DNA of 34,313 bases, from positions 1 to 34,313 of IMG/VR virus record IMGVR_UViG_3300008448_000330; one strand, given 5' to 3'. Every line of letters starts with the position of its first letter. Within the stretch, counting starts at the first letter, position 1. Shown piece by piece: positions 15,403-22,341 of this stretch. Below the pieces are notes generated by a model. The model had not been told where the DNA came from and did no database searches. It saw only the letters and a program-made list of their open reading frames with translations. Source of the stretch: a virus. The position numbers and the translations under genes are program-made.

Positions 15403-15533
15403 TGTCTGAAAAAGTTTATGTCTGCATTGTGTGTGGTCACACATTATCGGAAGCTGACTGGTTGAGTTTGCCTGATGAGGTAAACTGTCCAGAATGCGGA
15501 GTTTCTAAAAGTGATTATGTCCTGATGGAGTAA
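15402..15533 (+). CDS. Rubredoxin-like small protein
   Basis: A 43-residue protein whose ATG overlaps the rubrerythrin stop (TAATG). It has the two rubredoxin knuckles, C8-I-V-C11-G and C29-P-E-C32-G, followed by SKSDYV, which would bind one iron. It is shorter than free rubredoxins (about 52) and similar to the C-terminal rubredoxin domain of rubrerythrin. It likely passes electrons to the diiron site of its neighbour, so the pair acts as a split rubrerythrin. Confidence 0.85.
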   Translation: MSEKVYVCIVCGHTLSEADWLSLPDEVNCPECGVSKSDYVLME

Positions 15534-15582
15534 GAGTGCAAGAGCATATTTGTCAGATTATTCTTGCAAGCGGAAAACGTTA

Positions 15583-16152
15583 ATGGACGACTGTGATATC
15601 TGGCAATTAGTAAAAGATGAAGATCTTTGGATATACGATAAACTCATATTATCAAAGCGTCTTGGCTATTACTGCGGACCTGCGGGAGTTGCACCTAAAA
15701 TCACAGGTGAGTATATTGTAAGACCAATTTCAAACTATCGAATGATGGGACGTGGTTCTAGTATTATTCATATTGATGCGGGGCAAGATATTATACCTGA
15801 TGGTTATTTTTGGTGTGAAGTGTTTACTGGTAGGCACCTGACATTTGATTACAGGTATGGTGTTCAACATCTTGCTGCAGAAGGGTTTAGAGACAATACC
15901 CGCACCGATCGGTTCTCCTCTTGGAAGAAGATAGAATATCAATTTGAATTACCTAACTTACTCAAACCAATTGCAGAGAAGTATGAGTGGTTCAATATTG
16001 AAGTTATCAATAACAAAATTATTGAAGTACATCTTCGTTATAACGATGACTTCTATCACCATGATGCTAATGAAGTGATTCCGATTTGGAAGGAAGACTT
16101 TTATGACAGTCCCTGTGGTGACAGAGTTGGGTTTATTCTAAAGAGAAAATAG
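15583..16152 (+). CDS. Conserved-looking phage hypothetical protein
   Basis: A 189-residue protein from ATG 15583; a TTG at 15550 in the same frame is an alternative but has a poorer ribosome site. The N-terminal half contains DKLILSKRLGYYCGPAG and GEYIVRPISNYRMMGRGS, motifs I recall from unnamed proteins of other marine T4-like phages. The IVRP and GMGRG style wording is faintly like a nucleotide-binding fold, but I do not claim a function. The stop at 16150-16152 is immediately followed by a late promoter. Confidence 0.65.
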   Translation: MDDCDIWQLVKDEDLWIYDKLILSKRLGYYCGPAGVAPKITGEYIVRPISNYRMMGRGSSIIHIDAGQDIIPDGYFWCEVFTGRHLTFDYRYGVQHLAAEGFRDNTRTDRFSSWKKIEYQFELPNLLKPIAEKYEWFNIEVINNKIIEVHLRYNDDFYHHDANEVIPIWKEDFYDSPCGDRVGFILKRK

Positions 16153-16160
16153 TATAAATA
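16153..16160 (+). promoter_or_regulatory. T4-type late promoter TATAAATA
   Basis: An exact match to the T4 late promoter octamer, placed directly after a stop codon and upstream of the phasin-like/Hsp20 pair. In T4 the start site is about six bases downstream, here near 16166. It depends on phage sigma gp55 and the gp45 clamp in T4. The resulting leader of about 98 bases is unusually long and structured. A perfect inverted repeat (16162-16169 with 16174-16181, allowing one G-T pair) straddles the expected start site. Confidence 0.8.
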
Positions 16161-16182
16161 CCCCATCTCATTCGGGATGGGA

Positions 16183-16212
16183 ACAAGGCGTAGTAACCTT
16201 GTAAAAAACTAC
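16183..16212 (+). ncRNA. H-type pseudoknot resembling a preQ1-I riboswitch aptamer
   Basis: Stem 1 pairs ACAAGG (16183-16188) with CCTTGT (16197-16202). Stem 2 pairs GTAGT in the loop (16190-16194) with ACTAC in the tail (16208-16212). Loops are one C, two A and five A, ideal for an H-type pseudoknot with an A-rich strand in the minor groove. From memory, loop bases 16188-16197 match eight of ten positions of the Thermoanaerobacter preQ1-I aptamer, and tail bases 16202-16211 match the Bacillus aptamer tail at ten of ten. The specificity C would be C16197. One key change: G16188 replaces a ligand-contacting U and can pair with C16197. Ligand binding is therefore uncertain. Confidence 0.5.
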
Positions 16213-16213
16213 A

Positions 16214-16239
16214 CTTACGCCTTCGGGGTAAGAATTTTT
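16214..16239 (+). terminator. UUCG-loop intrinsic terminator in the Hsp20 operon leader
   Basis: CTTAC and CC pair with GG and GTAAG around a TTCG tetraloop (16214-16232, with one bulged G at 16219), followed by AATTTTT to 16239. This looks like a Rho-independent terminator inside the leader of the late transcript. The 5' part of its stem can instead pair as AAGGCGTA (16185-16192) with TACGCCTT (16216-16223), which would break both the pseudoknot and the terminator. This is the layout of an attenuator or riboswitch expression platform. Confidence 0.6.
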
Positions 16240-16263
16240 AAACTCGCTTAATAGGAGAACTAT

Positions 16264-16479
16264 ATGTTTTATTCCAACATGGCTATTGATTCCATTCAAA
16301 ACGCCAAAATTAACTTCCTCAAACAAACAGTCAAGGAAGAATCCCTTCAAAAACCTTTAGTTGATTTTGTAGAAGCACAACGCGTGTTTACAAAACAAAT
16401 TGCAAAATCTGCAAATGATGTAATGACACTAGCCGCAGAAACATTTGCAAACACAATTACCGGTAAAAAAGGAGTTTAA
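16264..16479 (+). CDS. Small helical protein, weakly phasin-like
   Basis: A 71-residue protein with AGGAG at 16253-16257, the first gene after the structured late leader. It is almost entirely amphipathic helix; FVEAQRVFTKQIAKSANDVM resembles phasins, the proteins that coat polyhydroxyalkanoate granules, but the match is loose and the protein is short. It is one base from the Hsp20 gene, and the two are probably co-expressed. A structural or chaperone-linked role is also possible. Confidence 0.6.
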   Translation: MFYSNMAIDSIQNAKINFLKQTVKEESLQKPLVDFVEAQRVFTKQIAKSANDVMTLAAETFANTITGKKGV

Positions 16480-16480
16480 T

Positions 16481-17002
16481 ATGACTTTTGTGAAAGATGT
16501 ATTCGGTCGCGATATGTTCAAAGACTTTGACAAGGTGTTTGTTGGTTTTGATGATCAAATCAATAAAATGGCAAAGATGCACGACGATCTTACCAAGTCC
16601 ATTCCAAACTATCCCCCTTACAATATTAAGAAAACTGGCGATAACACCTACGTTATTGAACTAGCTGTTGCTGGCTTTGCTAAGCAAGATATTGAAATTG
16701 AACTTGCTGATGGTAAGATGTTGATTAAGGGTAACGTACAATCCGATGACGCAGACTCAATGGACAACTTCTTGTTCAAAGGAATTGCCAATCGCGCATT
16801 TACTCGTACATTTGCTCTCGATGATCAAATCGAAGTTAAAGATGCTGAAATGTTCAACGGTATGCTCAAAGTATTCTTGGAGCGTATTATTCCTGAACAC
16901 AAGAAGCCAAAGAAGGTAGAAGTAAAAGAGGCTGGAGCTAAAAAGCAAAAAGCCAGACCAATGGGTGAGCTGTTAGTCGAGGAAGACAACCGCAACCTGT
17001 AA
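16481..17002 (+). CDS. Small heat-shock protein Hsp20
   Basis: A 173-residue alpha-crystallin-type chaperone. The crystallin domain runs from about residue 44 to 138, starting YPPYNIKKTGDNTYVIELAVAGF and containing ELADGKMLIKG and GMLKVFLERIIPE. The tail holds a VEV triad that could act as the C-terminal I/V-x-I/V docking motif. Hsp20 proteins are known from T4-like phages of marine bacteria and probably aid folding of late proteins. Start 16481 is the ATG directly after the previous stop; the upstream frame overlaps that gene. Confidence 0.92.
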   Translation: MTFVKDVFGRDMFKDFDKVFVGFDDQINKMAKMHDDLTKSIPNYPPYNIKKTGDNTYVIELAVAGFAKQDIEIELADGKMLIKGNVQSDDADSMDNFLFKGIANRAFTRTFALDDQIEVKDAEMFNGMLKVFLERIIPEHKKPKKVEVKEAGAKKQKARPMGELLVEEDNRNL

Positions 17003-17009
17003 ACCAAGC

Positions 17010-17042
17010 AGCCAGCATCCATAAGGTGCTGGCTATTATTTT
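17010..17042 (+). terminator. Intrinsic terminator after Hsp20
   Basis: AGCCAGCA (17010-17017) pairs perfectly with TGCTGGCT (17027-17034), with a T-G and C-G extension inward and a loop of five bases, followed by the T-rich ATTATTTT. It starts eight bases after the Hsp20 stop and closes the late operon. Confidence 0.75.
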
Positions 17043-17067
17043 GTTCAAAAGACATATGGGTAGAAAC

Positions 17068-17217
17068 ATGCACAAATTATCAGATTTTTGGAATTGGGTA
17101 GAAAAGACATTTACTCCTTCGTACCAATCGGAAGTAGAGATGTATTTAAATGACGCCGTAGATCATAAAGATCTTGAAAGTAGAATGGCAACTTTAATGC
17201 GTAGAGGTCTAATATGA
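17068..17217 (+). CDS. DUF3563-like small protein
   Basis: A protein of 49 residues from ATG 17068 (53 from ATG 17056; GGG at 17058-17060 favours the later one). The sequence YLNDAVDHKDLESRMATLMRRG resembles the DUF3563 family of proteobacteria, in which an acidic AxDxxDLExRM block is conserved. Function is unknown in the family. It lies between the Hsp20 terminator and gp43 and overlaps the next small frame by four bases (ATGA). The family is mostly bacterial, so it hints at a proteobacterial host. Confidence 0.6.
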   Translation: MHKLSDFWNWVEKTFTPSYQSEVEMYLNDAVDHKDLESRMATLMRRGLI

Positions 17218-17312
17218 AAATATTTAAAAAACTTGTTGAATGGATGATTGAAGCTGGAGAAGCTCGTGCTCGTCATTTGGCTAAAAACCCTAGCTTAATG
17301 AGATGGTATTGA
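17214..17312 (+). CDS. Putative 32-residue protein
   Basis: A short frame whose ATG overlaps the previous stop (ATGA), which is the usual coupling in this genome. The product is basic and helical (FKKLVEWMIEAGEARARHLAK) and ends in W-Y. It has no counterpart I know. The coupling is the main support, so it remains uncertain. Confidence 0.4.
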   Translation: MKIFKKLVEWMIEAGEARARHLAKNPSLMRWY

Positions 17313-17313
17313 T

Positions 17314-17368
17314 AACACGCTAGTTGTCTCGCGTGTTCATATAATGTATGATACCGTTTTAAGGTATC
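17314..17368 (+). promoter_or_regulatory. Two hairpins before gp43, candidate autoregulatory operator
   Basis: The first hairpin pairs AACACGC (17314-17320) with GCGTGTT (17331-17337). The second pairs GATACC (17350-17355) with GGTATC (17363-17368) around a seven-base loop, and its 3' side contains the only Shine-Dalgarno-like AAGG (17361-17364) ahead of the gp43 ATG at 17376. In T4, gp43 represses its own translation by binding a hairpin at the same place. The T-run after the second hairpin would also allow weak termination. Confidence 0.5.
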
Positions 17369-17375
17369 TTTTTGA

Positions 17376-20087
17376 ATGAAGTTTTACACACACGTTTATA
17401 AATTATTTGATAAGCTCTTCCTCCGTGGATATGAAAATGGTAAGCGGATCCAGGAAGAGATTGACTATCAGCCGTACATCTTTATATCGTCTAGCAGACA
17501 GAGTGAATTCAAAACACTCGATGGTCAGATGGTATCAAAGATGTATCCTGGATCGATCAAGGATGCAAGATCCTATATTGAAAAATACAAAGACGTTAGT
17601 GGCCATAATATCTACGGTATTGAAGCGTTTGAATATCAATATATTAATGACAACTATCCTGGTGAGGTTGCATACGACCCATCACTGATCTCTGTCGTCA
17701 CACTTGATATTGAGACCGACTCTGAAGGCGGCTTCCCTAATATTGAAACAGCAGATAAAGCACTAACAGCACTTACACTCCGTAAGAATGATAAAGCTGT
17801 TACGTTTGGCTTACAACCATATACTCCTGAACTTGATTACGTTACATACATTGAATGTGTAAGTGAGCGTGACATGATTGAGCGGTTCCTCAATCTATGG
17901 AGATCAGAAGAATGGTTGCCCGATGTTGTTACTGGCTGGAACGTTGAGTTCTTCGATATTCCATATCTGATCAACCGCATCACACGTTTGTTTGATGAGA
18001 AGACTGCGAAGCGTATGTCTCCATGGGGTCGTTGGGAACAAAGACGTAACCCTAATGTACTTGACCGCGTTGAGTACATGAACTCTCCACTTGGCATTAG
18101 TGTTCTCGACTACATGCAACTATACAAGAAGTTCTCATTCCAAAACCAAGAAAGTTTCAAGCTTGACCACATTGCTTTTGTTGAACTAGGTGAGCGAAAG
18201 CTTGACTATACGGAGTTGGGATTTGAAACTCTTGATGAATTCTACAAGGGTGACTTCCGCAACTATATTAACTACAATATCCGAGATGTGGACTTGGTAT
18301 ACCGACTTGATCAGAAGATGAAACTGATTGAACAAGTATATGCTATTGCATATGACGGTAAGGTTAACTTTATTGACAGTCTGACAACTGTAGGGATGTG
18401 GGATATTATTATCCACAACTACCTACTCCAACGTAACATTGTTGTACCTCTCAAAAAGGTTGGATTGAAACCTCGTCAGATTGAGGGCGCTTATGTGAAG
18501 GACCCTCAGGTTGGATTGCATGAGTGGGTTGTATCGTTTGACTTGAACAGTCTGTACCCTCACTTAATTATGCAGTACAACATCTCACCAGAGACGTTGA
18601 AGGGTCAGATGTTGGAGTATGACCTTGCAATCACAACCAAGAGTGTTGATAAGTTTCTTGATGGTGAACTAGACCGTGTTCGTTCTGAAGATGAACGAGC
18701 TAGTACATTACAAGCTATTGAGAATGAGATCCAAGGACTTGTTGAGCAAAACATTATTGAGAACGATAAGGAAAAGTTAGCGCTATACAATGCAAAGTAC
18801 TTCCTCAAACAAGAAACAATCCGTGAGATTCTTAACAAACACAATCTAACCATTACGCCTACTGGTTGTGTGTTCGATAAAGGTGAACGTGGCTTCTTGC
18901 CTACGCTGATGGAGAATATGTACAACGACCGTGCGTTATGGAAGAAGCGGATGCTTGAAGCTAAGAAGGCATATGAGAAGACAAAGACCAAAGAGCTTGA
19001 GAATGAGATTGCTCGTTGCCATAATATGCAGCTTGCAAAGAAGATTCAACTTAACTCTGCTTATGGTGCTTTATCTAATCAATTCTTCCGTTGGTTTGAT
19101 AACAGACTGGCTGAGTCTATTACGAAGTCTGGTCAATTATCGATCCGTTGGATGGAACGTCGTGTGAACGAGTATATGAATAAGCTCGTTGGTACAAAAG
19201 ATGAAGACTTTGTGATTGCTATTGACACAGACTCAATGTACATTCGTTTCGATAAGCTGGTTAAAAAGTTACGTCCTGATGGTGACATTAAGTCCAATGT
19301 GGAATATCTTGACCGTGCCTGTGGTACGATTATGGAACCTTTCATTGATAAAAACTACCAAGCTCTTGCTGACTATGTTAACGCATATGAGCAGAAGATG
19401 AAGATGAAACGTGAAGCAGTTGCCAATAAAGGTATTTGGACTGGTAAGAAGCATTACATTCTTAACGTGTATGACCTTGAAGGTGTTCGTTATGAAAAAC
19501 CAAAGCTAAAGATCCAAGGGATTGAGGCTGTTCGATCTTCGACGCCTGCTGCATGCCGTCAACACATTAAGACAGCTCTTGATATTATTATGACATACTC
19601 TGAGAAAGAGTTGCAGGATTATATCAAGAAGGCTCGTGAGGAGTTTGTGGCTCTTCCTTTTGAGGATGTTGCGTTCCCAAGAAGTGTGCGTGGCTTAATG
19701 AAAGAAGACAAGGTCGATAAGATGGGTCAACTTGTTCAGAAGTCATACTACACAGGTGATGCATCGTTCAAGAAAGGAACGCCAATCCACGTCAAGGGTG
19801 CATTGCTTTACAATCGCCTGATCGATAAGAAGAATCTTTCATCTAAATACCCTCTCATAGGTGAGGGTGAGAAGATCAAATTCTGTTACATGCTTGATTC
19901 AGCGCCACTACCTGCTCATGTGATTTCAACACCAGGCAAGCTACCTAAAGAACTTGGCCTTGACAAATATATCGACTTCCATATGCAATTTGACAAAGCG
20001 TTTGTCGAACCATTACGTACAATCCTTGATGTAATTGGGTGGAAGGAAGGTAGCGACCAACAAACAACATTAGAAGACTTTTTCTGA
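17376..20087 (+). CDS. 43: DNA polymerase gp43 (family B)
   Basis: A 903-residue replicative polymerase, close to the 898 of T4. The 3'-5' exonuclease is seen in D111-I-E113 (Exo I), TGWNVEFFDIPYL (Exo II) and YNIRDVD (Exo III). The polymerase has SFDLNSLYPHLI (motif A), KKIQLNSAYGALSN (motif B) and the catalytic D617-T-D619 (motif C). The C-terminus ends QTTLEDFF, a clamp-binding peptide for gp45. No intein or split is present, although some T4-like relatives have them. Likely regulated by RegA and by its own binding to the upstream hairpin. Confidence 0.97.
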   Translation: MKFYTHVYKLFDKLFLRGYENGKRIQEEIDYQPYIFISSSRQSEFKTLDGQMVSKMYPGSIKDARSYIEKYKDVSGHNIYGIEAFEYQYINDNYPGEVAYDPSLISVVTLDIETDSEGGFPNIETADKALTALTLRKNDKAVTFGLQPYTPELDYVTYIECVSERDMIERFLNLWRSEEWLPDVVTGWNVEFFDIPYLINRITRLFDEKTAKRMSPWGRWEQRRNPNVLDRVEYMNSPLGISVLDYMQLYKKFSFQNQESFKLDHIAFVELGERKLDYTELGFETLDEFYKGDFRNYINYNIRDVDLVYRLDQKMKLIEQVYAIAYDGKVNFIDSLTTVGMWDIIIHNYLLQRNIVVPLKKVGLKPRQIEGAYVKDPQVGLHEWVVSFDLNSLYPHLIMQYNISPETLKGQMLEYDLAITTKSVDKFLDGELDRVRSEDERASTLQAIENEIQGLVEQNIIENDKEKLALYNAKYFLKQETIREILNKHNLTITPTGCVFDKGERGFLPTLMENMYNDRALWKKRMLEAKKAYEKTKTKELENEIARCHNMQLAKKIQLNSAYGALSNQFFRWFDNRLAESITKSGQLSIRWMERRVNEYMNKLVGTKDEDFVIAIDTDSMYIRFDKLVKKLRPDGDIKSNVEYLDRACGTIMEPFIDKNYQALADYVNAYEQKMKMKREAVANKGIWTGKKHYILNVYDLEGVRYEKPKLKIQGIEAVRSSTPAACRQHIKTALDIIMTYSEKELQDYIKKAREEFVALPFEDVAFPRSVRGLMKEDKVDKMGQLVQKSYYTGDASFKKGTPIHVKGALLYNRLIDKKNLSSKYPLIGEGEKIKFCYMLDSAPLPAHVISTPGKLPKELGLDKYIDFHMQFDKAFVEPLRTILDVIGWKEGSDQQTTLEDFF

Positions 20088-20094
20088 GGCACAA

Positions 20095-20364
20095 ATGATT
20101 ACACCTGAAGACGACGACTTTGGTTTCACAGCAGTCAGTGAAGATGAGCTTAAGCAATATGAGCGTGAGCTTGAAACTGCGGTTAATGAAACCAATACAA
20201 CCGCACAGCAGTTCCAACAAAAGTTAACTGCTCTATACAAAGCAATCATGCCATTGCTGAATAACCTTGAAAAGAATCCTGACAAGGAATATATCTTGTG
20301 GCCTGACCGGGCAGCAAAGATTGCAACTTTTAAGAAAAAGATCGAAGCAATCGTAAAGGAATAA
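20095..20364 (+). CDS. Hypothetical protein, 89 residues
   Basis: An 89-residue acidic, helical protein seven bases after gp43. The segments DFGFTAVSEDEL at the start and LYKAIMPLLNNLEKNP and WPDRAAKIATFKKKI later look conserved, and I recall similar small proteins in this position in other marine T4-like phages. It has no enzyme motif. The middle is probably a coiled coil, so it may be an adaptor or a structural subunit. Confidence 0.7.
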   Translation: MITPEDDDFGFTAVSEDELKQYERELETAVNETNTTAQQFQQKLTALYKAIMPLLNNLEKNPDKEYILWPDRAAKIATFKKKIEAIVKE

Positions 20365-20365
20365 A

Positions 20366-21130
20366 ATGTTTCTCGTCTTAGTGACGTATCTAACAGCTCT
20401 TGCATTATCTGCAATTGCTGCGTACTATTCTATTATTGGTCTGACCACGATCTTTGCTGCATCGTTCTGGCCAATCGTAATTATGGGTTCGTCATTAGAG
20501 TTAGCAAAGATTGTAGCTCTTACTTGGGTGTATCGTAATTGGAGCACAGCTCATAATCTCATGAAGGGGTACCTATGCATAGCTATAGTTATCCTAATGT
20601 TCATAACTTCTATGGGTACGTTTGGATATTTGTCCAAAGCACACACAGAAGTAACAACAGTTAGTGGTGTGACCGCCATCCGGTTGGAAACACTTACTCA
20701 ACAAGAAAAGTTATTGCGTGAGAGACTGCAATACTTGCTACAACAGACCAATAAAGTAGAAGGGGTTAATATAAAGATTGACCGCCAAGTTCAGGATGTA
20801 ACTTCCAAACTAGAAGCTGTTAACCAAGAAAAGCTTCCATTGCTTCAAGAGAAGAATAAGTTAGATGCTGATGTTGGTCCGTTGAAATACATTGCCGAAT
20901 TGATATATGGTGATAGTTCGGTTACTCAAATTGATAGAGCAGTCCGTGCCGTTATTATTTTGATTGTTACAGTTTTTGATCCACTTGCAGTTGCATTGCT
21001 CATTGCAGCCAACTCAACAACGGTGCCAAAACCAATCCCTGTTCAACCGGTAGAACAAAAACCGTTGAAAAAAAGAGGCAGACCACGTAAAATGGTTGAG
21101 ATCGATCCCGATTCAATAGTGAGGTTTTAA
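20366..21130 (+). CDS. Polytopic membrane protein with coiled coil and AT-hook tail
   Basis: A 254-residue protein. Hydrophobic helices lie at about residues 1-22, 27-52 and 68-92, then a charged coiled coil at about 95-178, a fourth helix at about 190-216, and a C-terminal tail. The tail contains K235-K-R-G-R-P-R-K242, a full AT-hook for binding AT-rich minor grooves. If the tail is cytoplasmic, the protein could hold phage DNA or replisomes at the membrane. AAGGA precedes the ATG. No family name is known to me. Confidence 0.75.
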   Translation: MFLVLVTYLTALALSAIAAYYSIIGLTTIFAASFWPIVIMGSSLELAKIVALTWVYRNWSTAHNLMKGYLCIAIVILMFITSMGTFGYLSKAHTEVTTVSGVTAIRLETLTQQEKLLRERLQYLLQQTNKVEGVNIKIDRQVQDVTSKLEAVNQEKLPLLQEKNKLDADVGPLKYIAELIYGDSSVTQIDRAVRAVIILIVTVFDPLAVALLIAANSTTVPKPIPVQPVEQKPLKKRGRPRKMVEIDPDSIVRF

Positions 21131-21319
21131 ATGAGTGATTTCGAAGTACATCCTAGAGGAACTGCACAAGAGATTAAACTCTCTCGTGAACTTGCAGATG
21201 TTATTAAACAAGAAATGGAACAATGGGGTGAGGGGATTCATTCGCATCACATGCGTTTGGCTTTCAATAGATTGCAAGCCCATTATCAAAAACAAATAGA
21301 GAATGGAGAAACAGCGTGA
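21131..21319 (+). CDS. Hypothetical protein, 62 residues
   Basis: A 62-residue, mostly helical protein that starts directly after the membrane-protein stop and overlaps the uvsX GTG start by four bases. The histidine-rich IHSHHMRLAF segment is notable but no metal-site pattern is clear. Its position just before uvsX suggests co-expression with recombination genes. No family recognised. Confidence 0.6.
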   Translation: MSDFEVHPRGTAQEIKLSRELADVIKQEMEQWGEGIHSHHMRLAFNRLQAHYQKQIENGETA

Positions 21320-22341
21320 GTGATTTTTTTCGTAATTTGATTAAGGAAGTTAAAGATGAAGATACTTCTATGGCCTCTGACGGCTCTGGCAGTGCTGAGT
21401 TTGGGGGTTTTATTGATACTGGCAGCTACACTCTCAACGCTGTTCTCTCAGGTAGCCTCTATGGTGGCGTCCCTGACAATAAAGTTACTGCTTTTGCAGG
21501 AGAGTCCGCTACTGGTAAAACTTACTTCGTACTCGGAGTCGTCAAAAGCTTCCTCGAAAAGCACCCAACAGGAGGAATAGTATATTATGATACCGAGGCA
21601 GCAGTTACTCGTGAAATGATGGAGGAGCGTGGCATTGATACTAATAGAGTAATCATTGCTGAGCCCGATACAATTCAAAAGTTCAAAACACATGCATTAA
21701 AGTTGATTGATGCATATGATAAACAACCAGCAGACAAACGCCCTCCAATGATGTTTGTTCTCGATAGTCTTGGTATGTTGTCAACTTCCAAAGAGATGGA
21801 AGATAGCCTTGAAGGCAAAGACACACGAGACATGACAAAGGCGCAGATTATTAAAGCAACATTCCGTGTGTTGACTTTAAAGCTGGCAAAGGTTAAAATA
21901 CCTTTGTTAGTGACTAATCACGTATATGAGCTAGTCGGTTCATACGTGCCTACAAAGGAGCTCGGTGGTGGAACAGGTCTCAAGTACGCAGCTAGCACGA
22001 TTGCTATGCTCTCCAAACGAAAAGAAAAGGATGGAACAGATGTCGTTGGCAATATTGTCAAGATCAAAATGTACAAGTCCAGACTCTCAAAAGAGCACAG
22101 TCAAGTCGAAGTGTTACTTACTTACGCCAAAGGGCTTGATAAGTACTACGGTCTCTTAGACATTGCTGAGAAGCACGGCATTTTTAAGAAAGTATCGACT
22201 AGATATCAACTACCAGATGGAACCACAGCATTTGGCAAGAACATTAACGAGGACCCTGAAAAGTACTTTACTGAGGCAGTGATGGAGCAGCTTGAGCTAG
22301 CTGTCCAAAAAGAATTTAAATATGGAGGTAATGATGAGTGA
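21316..22341 (+). CDS. uvsX: UvsX RecA-like recombinase
   Basis: A 341-residue strand-exchange ATPase that drives recombination-dependent replication and repair. Walker A is G62-E-S-A-T-G67-K68-T. The Walker B-like strand is MFVLDSLGML, and the DNA-binding loop region includes ELGGGTGLKYAAS, typical of UvsX. T4 UvsX has 391 residues, so this is a shorter form. Translation starts at GTG 21316, overlapping the preceding stop (GTGA). The gene is followed by a 2OG-oxygenase-like gene and gp41, where T4 has gene 40. Confidence 0.95.
   Translation: MSDFFRNLIKEVKDEDTSMASDGSGSAEFGGFIDTGSYTLNAVLSGSLYGGVPDNKVTAFAGESATGKTYFVLGVVKSFLEKHPTGGIVYYDTEAAVTREMMEERGIDTNRVIIAEPDTIQKFKTHALKLIDAYDKQPADKRPPMMFVLDSLGMLSTSKEMEDSLEGKDTRDMTKAQIIKATFRVLTLKLAKVKIPLLVTNHVYELVGSYVPTKELGGGTGLKYAASTIAMLSKRKEKDGTDVVGNIVKIKMYKSRLSKEHSQVEVLLTYAKGLDKYYGLLDIAEKHGIFKKVSTRYQLPDGTTAFGKNINEDPEKYFTEAVMEQLELAVQKEFKYGGNDE

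Noticed and set aside
15537-15568. TGCAAGA/TCTTGCA inverted repeat as a regulatory hairpin before the gene at 15583
   Set aside because: Stem of seven with an 18-base loop and no T-run; too weak to claim.
17340-17345. TATAAT before gp43 as a sigma70 promoter
   Set aside because: No -35-like box lies at 16-18 bases; the nearest, TTGTCT, is only ten bases away. It falls between two hairpins.
17398-17405. TATAAATT as a late promoter
   Set aside because: It is inside the gp43 coding region, differs from the consensus at the last base, and no gene start follows.
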